A program made the translations under genes and the position numbers. Of a stretch of DNA of 64,000 bases, positions 1 through 9,080 are shown in pieces. The DNA is from Natrinema amylolyticum. GTDB taxonomy: Archaea; Halobacteriota; Halobacteria; Halobacteriales; Natrialbaceae. The notes under the pieces were generated by a model that saw nothing but the letters and a program-made list of their open reading frames with translations, was not told the DNA's origin and made no database searches. How positions within the stretch are numbered: position 1 is the first letter of the stretch; each line of letters begins with the position of its first letter. The DNA lies in assembly GCF_020515625.1 (NCBI RefSeq), contig NZ_JAIWPJ010000002.1, positions 372,001 through 436,000 of the forward strand. The letters are read 5' to 3'.

Positions 1-54
1 CGGAACCCCCAGTGGCAGTAACCCTAAAGGCACCCCATCCGAAGTGACACTCAC

Positions 55-1227
55 ATGCTCGAGGGAGTCAACGTCGCGCTCGGGATCACGGGGTCGATCG
101 CGGCGGTCAAGACGGTCGAACTGGCCCACGAACTGCGGCGGCAGGGGGCCGCGGTTCGCGGGGTGATGACCGACAGCGCAGGCGGGATTATTCACCCCTG
201 GGCCGTCGAGTTCGCGACCGAGAACGAGGTCGTTACGGAGATCACCGGACGCGTCGAACATGTCGATCTCTGCGGGTACGACGGCTGGGCGGACGTGCTC
301 CTGATCGCACCGGCGACGGCCAACACCGTCGGCAAGATCGCCGGTGCCGTCGACGACACGCCCGTGACGACGTGCGCGACGACCGCGCTCGGTGCCGACA
401 CGCCGATCGTCATCGCGCCCGCGATGCACGAACCGATGTACGACCACCCCGGCGTGCTCGAGGCCATCGACACCGTCACGGCGTGGGGCGTCGACTTCGT
501 CGATCCCCGGATCGAGGAGGGGAAGGCCAAGATCGCCAGCGAGGAGGCGATCGTCTGTGATACGGCCCGCGCGGCCGGCGATCGGCCGCTCGAGGGCGAG
601 CACGTGGTGGTCACCAGCGGGGCGACCAGCGAGTCGATCGATCCCGTCCGGGTCATCACGAACCGCTCGTCGGGGAAGATGGGACGAGCCGTCGCGAAAG
701 CCTGCTACGTCCGCGGGGCGGACGTGACGCTCGTCCACGACGGTCCCGAGGTGCCCTACGCCGACGTCCGCGACGTCGAGAGCGCGAGCGAGATGCTCGC
801 GGCCACGCGCGAGGCCTGCGAAGACGCCGACGCGCTCGTCTCGGCGGCGGCGATCGGCGACTACACCGTCGACACGAGCGAGGCAAAGATCCGTTCGGGC
901 CAGGATCTCACGCTCGAACTCGAGCCGACGCCGAAGCTCATCGACGAGATTCGCTCGGCCCATCCCGACCTCCCGATCGTCGGTTTCAAGACCGAGACCT
1001 CCGGCGACGAGGACGCGATGATCGAGCAGGCCAGGAACACGCTCGAGCGAGCCGACCTCGCATTCGTCGTCGCGAACGACGCGAGCGTGATGGGCGCAGA
1101 GCGGACGACGGCCCTGCTGGTCCACGCGACCGACGCCGCCAGGTACGAGGGGTCGAAAGCGGGACTGGGCGGCGAAATCGCCGACTCGATCGCGGCGGTC
1201 CTGACCGCGGACGTGACAGATAGTTAA
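55..1227 (+). CDS. coaBC: Bifunctional phosphopantothenoylcysteine decarboxylase / phosphopantothenate-cysteine ligase
   Basis: Makes 4'-phosphopantetheine for coenzyme A in two cytoplasmic steps: CTP-dependent joining of cysteine to phosphopantothenate, then flavin-dependent decarboxylation. The 390-residue protein has the usual two-domain order. The FMN decarboxylase half (residues 1-175) shows GITGSIAAVK at 10-19, the APATANTVGKIA substrate motif at 85-96 and PAMHEPM at 122-128, where many bacteria have PAMN. The ligase half (180-390) shows TSGATSESIDPVRVITNRSS near 187-206 and FKTET at 311-315. The length is normal. It stands alone here, ending about 115 bases before the next gene. The assignment is secure. 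Confidence 0.96.
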   Translation: MLEGVNVALGITGSIAAVKTVELAHELRRQGAAVRGVMTDSAGGIIHPWAVEFATENEVVTEITGRVEHVDLCGYDGWADVLLIAPATANTVGKIAGAVDDTPVTTCATTALGADTPIVIAPAMHEPMYDHPGVLEAIDTVTAWGVDFVDPRIEEGKAKIASEEAIVCDTARAAGDRPLEGEHVVVTSGATSESIDPVRVITNRSSGKMGRAVAKACYVRGADVTLVHDGPEVPYADVRDVESASEMLAATREACEDADALVSAAAIGDYTVDTSEAKIRSGQDLTLELEPTPKLIDEIRSAHPDLPIVGFKTETSGDEDAMIEQARNTLERADLAFVVANDASVMGAERTTALLVHATDAARYEGSKAGLGGEIADSIAAVLTADVTDS

Positions 1228-1342
1228 TTGTATCCCGAGTGCGTCAGGAGAATTATATGGGTGGGGTTCGTCCGACCGGGATAATGGATAGACGATCGGA
1301 ATTATCAGTTCCCGGGATAGCGGCGTCGGCCGGCACTTCGAG

Positions 1343-2020
1343 GTGATCGAGGTGGCGCAACGACACCGAACCGCCGACGATGCCGAGGACGCTGCTACCG
1401 GCGACGACGGTGCCGATACCGTCGACGACAGTGCCGATACCGGCGACGGTGCCGAGGACGCCGATACCGACGAACAGCTCTCCAAAGGTGAAATATTCGA
1501 GGTGTTGCGGAACCAGCGACGTCGCTACGTCCTGCAGTATCTCAAGCAGGACGATCGCCCGGTCGAACTCGGCGACCTGGCCCAACAGGTCGCCGCCTGG
1601 GAGTACGAGACGACGCTCGAGGGAGTCACGCCCGAACAGCGAAAGCGGGTCTACACGACGCTCCAGCAGACGCACCTCCCGAAGATGGACGGGATCGGTA
1701 TCCTCCGATTCGACTCCGATCAGGGCGTCATCCAGGCGACCGAGCGAACCCGGGACATCAGCGTCTACCTCGAGATCGTTCCCGGTCGGGAGTTCGCGTG
1801 GCGGGAGCTGTACCTCTCGCTGGGCGCGATCAGTTGTGCGCTCGTCGCCGCTCTCTGGCTGGAAATCTATCCGTTGATCGCCCTGTCGAGCCTGACCTGG
1901 ACGGCCGTCATCGCGGTCACGTTTACGCTGACCGCGGTCGCACACATCTACCACGAGCGGAACATGCGCCTCGGCCACGGCGACCAGCCGCCCGAGCTCA
2001 GCTACGGGACCGACGAGTAA
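1343..2020 (+). CDS. Haloarchaeal winged-helix protein with two C-terminal membrane segments (DUF7344-like)
   Basis: The first 45 residues are a low-complexity acidic Asp/Ala/Gly/Thr region. A winged-helix-like domain follows (about 48-140), opening with LSKGEIFEVLRNQRRRYVLQYL, a pattern common to haloarchaeal DUF7344 transcription-factor-like proteins. Two hydrophobic segments (about 155-172 and 178-200) then suggest a membrane-anchored regulator. The start is uncertain: the frame offers only GTG at 1343 or GTG at 1352 before the conserved part. No partner gene is evident; neighbours point the same way but have their own spacers. The regulatory role is inferred from the fold only. Confidence 0.8.
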   Translation: MIEVAQRHRTADDAEDAATGDDGADTVDDSADTGDGAEDADTDEQLSKGEIFEVLRNQRRRYVLQYLKQDDRPVELGDLAQQVAAWEYETTLEGVTPEQRKRVYTTLQQTHLPKMDGIGILRFDSDQGVIQATERTRDISVYLEIVPGREFAWRELYLSLGAISCALVAALWLEIYPLIALSSLTWTAVIAVTFTLTAVAHIYHERNMRLGHGDQPPELSYGTDE

Positions 2021-2158
2021 GGCTCAGCGTCCGATGTGCGGGGCCGATGCGTCCACTGCATCTACTGCGGGGGAGAGTCCGACGGTCAGTCGGCCAGCCC
2101 GAACCGAGATGGAGTGTGATTCGTTCTCGTTCCACAATCGTCTCGGTCGTATCGTCAA

Positions 2159-2164
2159 CTTTTA
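2159..2164 (+). promoter_or_regulatory. Probable TATA box of the purine PRTase gene
   Basis: CTTTTA is centred about 27 bases before the ATG at 2189, the spacing expected when transcription starts at the first codon (leaderless mRNA). Confidence 0.45.
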
Positions 2165-2188
2165 CTCCGCTACCGTCCCACCGACGAC

Positions 2189-2758
2189 ATGGATCAGTTG
2201 AAGCAGTCGCTCCTCGAGGCGCCGATCATCGAGAAGAACGGCTATCACTACTTCGTCCATCCGATCAGCGACGGCGTCCCGAAGCTCGACCCGACACTCC
2301 TGCGCGAGATCGTCATTCGGATCATCCGAAAGGCGGAACTCGACGAGGTCGACCGGATCGTCACCCCCGCAGCGATGGGCATTCATATCTCGACTGCCGT
2401 CTCGCTGATGACCGACATTCCGCTGACGGTCATCCGCAAGCGCCAGTACGGCCTCGACGACGAGGTCGCGATCTCCCAGAAGACGGGCTATTCGGAGAAC
2501 GAGATGTACATCAACGACGTTCGCGAGGGCGAGCGCGTGCTCGTCCTCGACGACGTCCTCTCGACGGGCGGCACGCTCGCCTCGGTGCTCGCCGCGCTCG
2601 ATGAGATCGGCGCGGAGGTCGTCGATACCGTCGCAGTTATCAAGAAGGTCGGCGGGGAGAACAAGGTCGCTGATGCCGACTACGACGTCAAGACGCTGAT
2701 CAACGTCGACGTCGTCGACGGCGAGGTCGTCATCGTCGACGAGGAAGGCGATCAGTAA
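2189..2758 (+). CDS. hpt: Hypoxanthine/purine phosphoribosyltransferase, archaeal type
   Basis: Transfers ribose-5-phosphate from PRPP to a purine base (salvage). The 189-residue protein carries the PRPP-binding loop [13 protein letters not shown] at 117-129 and an upstream [12 protein letters not shown] segment (57-68) typical of the archaeal HPRT/APRT-like group. Haloarchaeal members are annotated as Hpt or Apt; the preferred base cannot be read from sequence. The ATG at 2189 fits the family's N-terminus and a TATA-like box 27 bases upstream. It is monocistronic by spacing. A second, different PRTase lies at 56876-57574. Confidence 0.9.
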   Translation: MDQLKQSLLEAPIIEKNGYHYFVHPISDGVPKLDPTLLREIVIRIIRKAELDEVDRIVTPAAMGIHISTAVSLMTDIPLTVIRKRQYGLDDEVAISQKTGYSENEMYINDVREGERVLVLDDVLSTGGTLASVLAALDEIGAEVVDTVAVIKKVGGENKVADADYDVKTLINVDVVDGEVVIVDEEGDQ

Positions 2759-2833
2759 GCAGCGTCGGTAATTCGTCGGTTTTCGGCCGATATACTCGGC
2801 CTTCGTACTGGCCTGTGTCTACCTATCACAAGG

Positions 2834-2840
2834 AATATAT
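2834..2840 (+). promoter_or_regulatory. TATA box of the peptide-importer operon
   Basis: AATATAT is centred about 28 bases before the ATG at 2865, so the transcript should begin at or next to the start codon. This supports ATG 2865 as the true start of the first gene of the operon. Confidence 0.55.
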
Positions 2841-2864
2841 CGTCACGATCTGAATCCTACACCG

Positions 2865-4511
2865 ATGTCAGGGAATCGCGTCGGGCCGGATGAACGCCGT
2901 CCGTTACGGCGGCGTTCGCTATTGAAGTGCGTGGGTACGGCCGGAATCGCCGGATTGGCCGGCTGTATTCGCAGCAACAGTGTCGAAGCCGATGGCCCGG
3001 CCGAGGAGCTGATTCAGGAGGGGTTCGCGGCGACCGGCATCGAGCCGCCGTTCGAAACGACGATCGCCGTCACCGAAGGCACCGAGCGAAGCCGCTTCGC
3101 TGAACTCCTCGCGGCCGAACTCGAGGACACCGGCTTCTTCGATATCTCGATCGCGGAATACAAGTGGACGACCTATCTCGACCTGCTGACCGCAGCGGCC
3201 GACGAGGGCGAAAACGCCCTCTTCATCGTCAGTTGGACCGGTGGCTGGGATCCCGACGACTACGTCAACATGCTGTTTCACTCGGACAGCCACACGCCCG
3301 GTGGGCTCAACGTGAACCACTACGCCGACGAGACCGTCGACGAGTACATCGACAGCGGACTCGAGGAGACGGTCACCGCCGAACGGGTCGAGATCTACCG
3401 GCGGCTACAGGAGCGGCTGGTCGCCGACTCGCCGGTCTCGGTCGTTCGATTCAGCGAAGCGGCACACGTCTGGGACGCCGACGCCGTCAGCGGCTGGCAG
3501 GCATATCCGCTCCAGACGGGAACGTACAACGCGGTGTACGCCCCCTGGGCGGACGTCTTCACGAAGCTCGAGGGGACCGACGAGTTCGTCGGCGATCTCG
3601 GGAGCGACATCTCGACGACCGATCCCGTGTCGATGAACGACACCGCCTCGAGTCAGGCGACACAGCTCGTCTACGAGGGGCTTACCGGTGTCGACTTCGA
3701 CGGGACGGTGCAGCCGGTCCTGGCCGACGGCTGGAAGCGACTCGACGCGACGAGTTACCGGTTTTCCCTCCGAGAGGGCGTCCGGTTTCACAACGGCGAG
3801 GAGCTCACCGCCGCCCACGTCAAGGGCTCGTTCGAACGCTACGAGGGCGAAGCGCGCGAGGCCGACGTCTTCGACTGGTACGACGGCAGCGAGATCGTCG
3901 ACGACTACACGATCGACATCGACTGCTGGCGGGAGTACGGCCCCTTCGAACGGCGACTGTTCGACCTTCCGATCGTCCCCATGGCGGCCATCGACGGTGA
4001 CCTCGACCTCGAGTCGACCCCGATCGGAACCGGGCCCTATCGGTTCGCCGACTATCGAGCGGGCGACGACTGTCGACTGGAGCGGTTCGACGACTACTGG
4101 TTCGAGGGCTCGCAGACGGTCCCGGCGACGGCACCGGTCGAGACCGTGCGACTCGAGATCATCACCGAAACGGCGTCGCGACAAGGCGCACTCGAGGCCG
4201 GAAATATCGACTTCAGTGACGGCGTGCCGCCGGCGAGTCTCGCGGATCTGGACGCCGACGACGCGTACGGCGTCGATCGCCACGTCGGCGGCGGGTTCGA
4301 TATGCTGATCTACCCGTGCTACCGCGATCCGTTTTCCAGCGACGCCGTTCGGCGGGGCTGTAACATGCTGATTCCGCGCGAGCGGATCGTCGAGGAGGTG
4401 TATCACGGGGTCGGCCGACCGGCCTACACGCCGATCTCGCCGCTGCTCGAGGCGTACACCGACGAGGCGTTCCAGAAACGAATCGCCGACGAATACGTCC
4501 GTTCGGACTGA
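2865..4511 (+). CDS. Peptide-type ABC importer substrate-binding lipoprotein with circularly permuted SBP_bac_5 order
   Basis: Extracytoplasmic ligand-binding protein of the importer encoded directly downstream. The N-terminus has a twin-arginine signal (arginine cluster at 11-17) and lipobox LAGC at 31-34, so the mature protein should be lipid-anchored outside the cell. Family motifs are in swapped order. Residues 45-232 match what is normally the C-terminal third: ETTIAV at 64-69, KWTTYLDLL near 100-108, WTGGWDPDDYVNMLF at 124-138, and the IYRRLQERLVADSP helix at 177-190. Residues 245-535 match the usual N-terminal two thirds: DISTTDP at 248-254, LVYEGLT at 268-274, SLREGVRFHNGEELTAAHV at 301-319, IGTGPYRF at 387-394, and the PRERIVEEVYHG helix at 504-515. 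The reading frame is continuous over 548 residues, a normal family length. The substrate is unknown. Confidence 0.93.
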   Translation: MSGNRVGPDERRPLRRRSLLKCVGTAGIAGLAGCIRSNSVEADGPAEELIQEGFAATGIEPPFETTIAVTEGTERSRFAELLAAELEDTGFFDISIAEYKWTTYLDLLTAAADEGENALFIVSWTGGWDPDDYVNMLFHSDSHTPGGLNVNHYADETVDEYIDSGLEETVTAERVEIYRRLQERLVADSPVSVVRFSEAAHVWDADAVSGWQAYPLQTGTYNAVYAPWADVFTKLEGTDEFVGDLGSDISTTDPVSMNDTASSQATQLVYEGLTGVDFDGTVQPVLADGWKRLDATSYRFSLREGVRFHNGEELTAAHVKGSFERYEGEAREADVFDWYDGSEIVDDYTIDIDCWREYGPFERRLFDLPIVPMAAIDGDLDLESTPIGTGPYRFADYRAGDDCRLERFDDYWFEGSQTVPATAPVETVRLEIITETASRQGALEAGNIDFSDGVPPASLADLDADDAYGVDRHVGGGFDMLIYPCYRDPFSSDAVRRGCNMLIPRERIVEEVYHGVGRPAYTPISPLLEAYTDEAFQKRIADEYVRSD

Positions 4512-4522
4512 CTCACTCATCA

Positions 4523-5470
4523 ATGTCGCTCGGTCGCTACGTCCTCACGCGGCTGTCGGTCACGGTTCCGGTCCTGCTCGGTGTCTCCGCGCTGACGTTC
4601 TCGTTCATCCACGCGCTCCCGGGCGATCCGATCGACGCCCTCGTCGGGTTTCGGAACGTCAGTCCCGCCACCGAGGCCGCGATCCGGGCCGAGTACCATC
4701 TCGACCGACCGGTCTGGGAACAGTACCTGCTGTGGCTGCGGGACGCACTGTTCCTCGAGTTCGGCGAATCGCCGATCACCGGTCGAAGCGTCACGGCGAC
4801 CGTCGGCCGGCGGCTGCCCGCGACGCTCGCCCTCGGCGGGGCCGCGTGGCTGCTCGCGCTCGCGATCGGCGTCCCCGCGGGCATCGTCGCCGCGGTCAGG
4901 CGCGGCGAGCCGGCCGACGAGTTCAGTCGGCTCGCCGCACTCGCCGGCATCGCGACGCCGAACTTCTGGCTCGGGCTCGTCCTCCTGCTCGTCTTCGGCG
5001 TCCGACTCGGCTGGGTTCGGGTGATCCCGCCGGACGCGCCGCTGGCGAGCCTCGCGATGGCGAAGTTCATGGTCCTGCCGACGATCACGCTCGGAACCGC
5101 CTCGGCCGCGCTCGTCACCCGGCTACTGCGGTCGTCGATGCTCCAGGAACTCGACGCGGCCTACGTTCGGACCGCGCGCGCGAAGGGACTGCGCGAGCGG
5201 ACGGTGATCCTGAAACACGTCCTGCGAAACGCCTTACTCCCGGTCGTGACGGTCGCCGGTCTCCAACTCGCGTTCCTGGTCGACGGCGCCGTCGTGGTCG
5301 AACAGATCTTCTCCTGGCCGGGCATGGGGCGGCTGCTGGTCCGGTCAATCCTGGAGCGAGACTACCCGGTCATTCAGGCCGCCGTCCTGCTCATCGGCGT
5401 CTCGATCGTCCTCGCGAACCTGCTCGTCGACGTCGTCTACGCGATACTCGACCCGCGCATTCGATACTAA
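4523..5470 (+). CDS. dppB: Peptide-type ABC importer permease, DppB-like
   Basis: First membrane subunit of the importer. It has 315 residues with a first helix at about 10-30 and five more after residue 95. The cytoplasmic EAA loop for ATPase contact is seen in AKGLRERTVILKHVLRNALL, followed by the strongly conserved EQIFSWPGMGRLL near the C-terminus. It starts 12 bases after the binding-protein gene and is followed after 3 bases by the second permease, so it belongs to one operon. Length and motifs are typical of DppB/OppB. Confidence 0.94.
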   Translation: MSLGRYVLTRLSVTVPVLLGVSALTFSFIHALPGDPIDALVGFRNVSPATEAAIRAEYHLDRPVWEQYLLWLRDALFLEFGESPITGRSVTATVGRRLPATLALGGAAWLLALAIGVPAGIVAAVRRGEPADEFSRLAALAGIATPNFWLGLVLLLVFGVRLGWVRVIPPDAPLASLAMAKFMVLPTITLGTASAALVTRLLRSSMLQELDAAYVRTARAKGLRERTVILKHVLRNALLPVVTVAGLQLAFLVDGAVVVEQIFSWPGMGRLLVRSILERDYPVIQAAVLLIGVSIVLANLLVDVVYAILDPRIRY

Positions 5471-5473
5471 TTC

Positions 5474-6562
5474 ATGAGCGACCGACCACCGACCACCGAC
5501 CGCGGCCGGATTCACATCGTCGGCTTCGACGACGCGGAGTCGGACGGCCGCGGAGACGCAGACTCGGCGGGCCGCAGAGACGCGGACTCGAGCGGCGATG
5601 ACGCCGACTCACCGACGGCGACGATGGGAACGTCCGAGGGACGGGGACGCCGCCGCCTCGAGGAGGCGTGGCACCGGTTCCACCGGAATCGAACGGCGAT
5701 GGTCGGGCTGGCGATCATCGTCGTCATGGCGCTGCTCGCGGTCTTCGCTCGCCCGATCGAGGTCTCGACGGCGGAGTACACGATCACGCTCCAGCCCGTG
5801 TCGCTGGCTCCGTACGATCCCGCCCGACAGTTCGTCGGCCCGACGAACGCCCCGCCGTCGTGGGACCATCCGTTCGGCACTGACTGGGCGGGCCGCGATC
5901 AGTTATCTCGAGTGCTCGTCGGCGGCCGCTACACGCTGAGTGTCGGCCTCATCGCCGTCTCGCTGGCGCTGTGTATCGGGGTTCCGCTGGGCGCGATCGC
6001 CGGCTATTTCGGCGGCTGGGTCGACGAAATCATCATGCGAGTCGTCGACGTGCTGTACGCCTTTCCGTTCCTGGTCCTCGCGATCGGGATCGTCGCGATC
6101 CTCGGACGGGGCTTCTGGAAGCTGGTAGTGGCGCTCGTCGTCACCGGCTGGATCGGCTACGCCAGACTGTTGCGCGGCGAAGTCCTCTCCGTCCGCGAAC
6201 GCGAGTACGTGACGGCGGCCAGGGCGCTCGGCGTCCCCGACCGAACGATCGTCCGCAGGCACGTCGTCCCGAACGCAATCGCGCCCGTCGTCGTGCAGGC
6301 GACGCTCAACGTCGGTACGGTCGTCCTCACGGCGGCAGCGCTCGGCTTCCTCGGACTCGGCCCGGAGTCCGGGGCCGCCGAGTGGGGCGCGATGCTCTCC
6401 CGAGGCCGGGACTCGCTCGTCCAGGGTCACTGGCACGTCACGGTCTTCCCCGGGCTCGCGATCTTCCTGTTCGTGCTGGCGATCAACCTCGTGGGCGACG
6501 GCATCAACGACGCGCTCGATCCCCATCGGGACGCGAGCGACGAGCGGAGGCGGATGCGCTGA
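5474..6562 (+). CDS. dppC: Peptide-type ABC importer permease, DppC-like
   Basis: Second membrane subunit, 362 residues. The first 55 residues are a hydrophilic Asp/Ser/Arg-rich tail that bacterial DppC lacks. The OppC-type N-terminal segment (WHRFHRNRTAMVGLAIIVVM) and the BPD-type permease domain follow. The DHPFGTDWAGRDQLSRVL motif and the EAA loop (YVTAARALGVPDRTIVRRHV) are intact. It overlaps the next ATPase gene by one base (TGATG junction at 6560-6564), indicating translational coupling. Confidence 0.94.
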   Translation: MSDRPPTTDRGRIHIVGFDDAESDGRGDADSAGRRDADSSGDDADSPTATMGTSEGRGRRRLEEAWHRFHRNRTAMVGLAIIVVMALLAVFARPIEVSTAEYTITLQPVSLAPYDPARQFVGPTNAPPSWDHPFGTDWAGRDQLSRVLVGGRYTLSVGLIAVSLALCIGVPLGAIAGYFGGWVDEIIMRVVDVLYAFPFLVLAIGIVAILGRGFWKLVVALVVTGWIGYARLLRGEVLSVREREYVTAARALGVPDRTIVRRHVVPNAIAPVVVQATLNVGTVVLTAAALGFLGLGPESGAAEWGAMLSRGRDSLVQGHWHVTVFPGLAIFLFVLAINLVGDGINDALDPHRDASDERRRMR

Positions 6563-7674
6563 TGGCGCTGCTCGAGGTCGAGGACCTCGTCGTCCAGTTC
6601 TACACCGACGACGGCGTGGTCCGGGCCGTCGACGGCATCAGCTACGAGATCCGTGCTGGCGAGACGGTCGGACTGGTCGGCGAGAGCGGGGCCGGCAAGA
6701 GCGTCGCCACCCTCGCGCTCCTCCGCCTGATCCGCGAGCCCGGCGAGATCGTCGGCGGCGAGATCCGGTTCGACGGGCGGGACTTCCTCGAGTGCTCGGC
6801 CGACGAACTCCGGGAGATCCGCGGCAACGACGTCGCGATGGTGTTTCAGGACGCCGACGCCGCGCTCAATCCGGTCTACACCGTCGGCGAACAGATCGCC
6901 GAAGCGATTCGCGCCCACGAGGCCGTCACCGACCGCGAGGCCCGCGATCGGGCGATCGCCCTCCTCGAGCGGGTCGGGATCCCGGACGCGACCGCACGAT
7001 ATTCCGACTACCCCCACGAGTTCTCCGGGGGAATGCAACAGCGGGTCGTCATCGCGATGGCGCTGTCCTGCGATCCCGCCCTCCTGCTCTGTGACGAACC
7101 GACGACGGGCCTCGACGTCACCGTTCAGGCCGGCATTCTCGAATTGCTCGCGGACCTCGCCCGGGAGTCCGACACGGCGATCCAGCTCGTCACGCACGAC
7201 CTCGGGGTCGTCGCGGAACTGTGCGATCGTGTGCTGGTCCAGTACGCCGGGCAGCTCGTCGAACGTGCGCCGGTCGAAGAGTTGTACTACGATCCCAAAC
7301 ACCCCTACACCGTCGGACTGCTGGCGTCGATTCCCCGCCTCGGCGACGATCGCGACCGCCTCGCGACGGTGCCCGGGACGATGCCGAGCCTCGTCGACCC
7401 GCCGACGGGCTGTCGGTTTCATCCGCGCTGTCCCTACGCCGAGGAGGCGTGTGCCCGGCGGGACCCGCCGCTCGTCGAGTCCGAATCGAGGACGCCGGCC
7501 GCCGATACCGGCCCCGACGCGCACCTCGCCGCCTGTCTCGAGTACACCGGCGACCTCGAGGACGGGCTGGAGTACGAGGTGCAGGTGCGAGACGACGAGC
7601 GCGAGGACGAGACGGACGATTCGCGTCGCGACCGGGAGTCCGGGGACCGGGATCATCGAGGTGAGACGCGATGA
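6562..7674 (+). CDS. dppD: Peptide-type ABC importer ATPase, DppD-like
   Basis: First ATPase subunit, 370 residues from the ATG at 6562. The frame is open further upstream, but the domain begins at [13 protein letters not shown] and this ATG overlaps the stop of dppC. Walker A is GESGAGKS, the signature is FSGGMQQR, and Walker B ends LLLCDEP with the switch His in LVTHDL. The C-terminal oligopeptide-transporter motif [14 protein letters not shown] is present, then an acidic/basic tail of about 45 residues. It overlaps the next gene by 4 bases. Confidence 0.94.
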   Translation: MALLEVEDLVVQFYTDDGVVRAVDGISYEIRAGETVGLVGESGAGKSVATLALLRLIREPGEIVGGEIRFDGRDFLECSADELREIRGNDVAMVFQDADAALNPVYTVGEQIAEAIRAHEAVTDREARDRAIALLERVGIPDATARYSDYPHEFSGGMQQRVVIAMALSCDPALLLCDEPTTGLDVTVQAGILELLADLARESDTAIQLVTHDLGVVAELCDRVLVQYAGQLVERAPVEELYYDPKHPYTVGLLASIPRLGDDRDRLATVPGTMPSLVDPPTGCRFHPRCPYAEEACARRDPPLVESESRTPAADTGPDAHLAACLEYTGDLEDGLEYEVQVRDDEREDETDDSRRDRESGDRDHRGETR

Positions 7675-8987
7675 CGGCCGACGACGCCCCGCTGCTCCAG
7701 GCCGAGGGGCTCGAGACCCACTACTCCACCGCCGACGGGGTCCTCGATCGGCTGCTCGGGCGCGACGAAACGGTCCGTGCGGTCGACGGCGTCGACCTCG
7801 AGATCCGGGACGGCGAGACGCTCGGGCTGGTCGGCGAGAGCGGCTGCGGCAAGACGACCCTCGGCCGGACGCTCCTCGGGCTGCTCGAGCCGACCGGCGG
7901 CTCGGTCACGTATCGGGGCACCGAGGTCACGGACTGCTCCCGAGCCGACCTCCGAGAGCTGCGGACCGAGATCCAGTACGTCTTCCAGAACCCCACGGCC
8001 AGCCTCGATCCGCGACTGACGGTCGGCGAAATCGTCGGCGAGGCCCTCGCGGTCCACGATATCGTTCCGCCCGACCGCCGCGACGAGCGCGTCCGTGACC
8101 TGCTCGAGACGGTCGGGCTGCGGGCCGACCACGCGCACAGGTACCCCCACGAGTTCTCGGGCGGCCAGCGCCAGCGGATCGGCATCGCCCGCGCGCTCGC
8201 CGTCGAACCCGAACTCGTCGTCTGCGACGAACCCGTCTCCGCGCTCGACGTCTCGGTACAGGCCCGGATTCTCAACCTATTGTCCGACCTGCAGGACGAG
8301 TTCGGCCTCTCGTATCTGTTCATCGCCCACGACCTCTCGGTCGTCGAGCACGTCGCCGACCGCGTGGCCGTGATGTACCTCGGCGAGATCGTCGAAACCG
8401 GACCGACCGCCGCGGTCTTCGACGACCCGTCCCACCCCTACACGGAAGCGCTGCTGTCGGCGATCCCCGAACCCGACCCCTGCTGGGAGGGCGACCGGAT
8501 CGTCCTCGAGGGGTCGGTCCCCTCGCCGACCGATCCGCCCGCCGGCTGCCGGTTCCACACTCGCTGTCCGAAAGTCATCCCGCCCGCGGCGTTCGACCTC
8601 GAGACGGCGACCGTCCGCGGGATCATGTCGCTCCGGACCCGTCTGGCCGAGGCGGACGCCGACGCGGGGCTCGAGGCGCTGTGCTCGCGATCCGACGACG
8701 CGGCGGATCTCACTGCGGCGATCCGCGACGCCCACGACATTCCCCGGCGGCTCCGCGATTCGGACGCCGACGCCGTCCTCTCGACGGCGCTCGAGACGGC
8801 CGCCGTCGGCGACCTCGAGGGGGCGCGACGGCGTCTCGCATCGGCGTTCGAGACGCCCTGCGAGACGACGGAGCCAGAACTGCAGGGGAGTTCGGATCAC
8901 CACCCGATCGCTTGCCACCGGTTCGACGACCGATTCGACGCCGATCCCGAGTTCGACGCGGACCGAACGTCAGCACATGATCAGTAG
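7671..8987 (+). CDS. dppF: Peptide-type ABC importer ATPase, DppF-like, with enlarged C-terminal domain
   Basis: Second ATPase subunit, 438 residues. Walker [10 protein letters not shown] is at 55-63, the FSGGQRQR signature at 162-169, Walker B VVCDEP at 183-188 and the switch His at 220. The C-terminal motif begins as usual with CRFHTRCP (293-300), but its closing ACHR appears only at 414-417. About 110 mostly helical, charged residues are inserted between the Cys-containing halves, where relatives usually have 20-30. It ends the five-gene operon. Confidence 0.92.
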   Translation: MTADDAPLLQAEGLETHYSTADGVLDRLLGRDETVRAVDGVDLEIRDGETLGLVGESGCGKTTLGRTLLGLLEPTGGSVTYRGTEVTDCSRADLRELRTEIQYVFQNPTASLDPRLTVGEIVGEALAVHDIVPPDRRDERVRDLLETVGLRADHAHRYPHEFSGGQRQRIGIARALAVEPELVVCDEPVSALDVSVQARILNLLSDLQDEFGLSYLFIAHDLSVVEHVADRVAVMYLGEIVETGPTAAVFDDPSHPYTEALLSAIPEPDPCWEGDRIVLEGSVPSPTDPPAGCRFHTRCPKVIPPAAFDLETATVRGIMSLRTRLAEADADAGLEALCSRSDDAADLTAAIRDAHDIPRRLRDSDADAVLSTALETAAVGDLEGARRRLASAFETPCETTEPELQGSSDHHPIACHRFDDRFDADPEFDADRTSAHDQ

Positions 8988-9080
8988 AACTGTTCCCATG
9001 ACGGACGACGAGAGCAATGGCCGACCTGCTCGGGCCGATCGACCGACTCGAGCCGATCGGCGGACGCGAGACGAGCAGCG

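Noticed and set aside
3085-3101. Hairpin AGCGAAG-CCG-CTTCGCT in the binding-protein gene as another palindromic element
   Set aside because: It encodes ordinary family sequence without an insertion; a few 7-base hairpins are expected by chance in 64 kb.
5971-6561. N-terminal extension of the DppD-like ATPase from the longer open frame
   Set aside because: The upstream translation is Arg-rich noise overlapping dppC; the ATG at 6562 overlaps the dppC stop and begins the domain.
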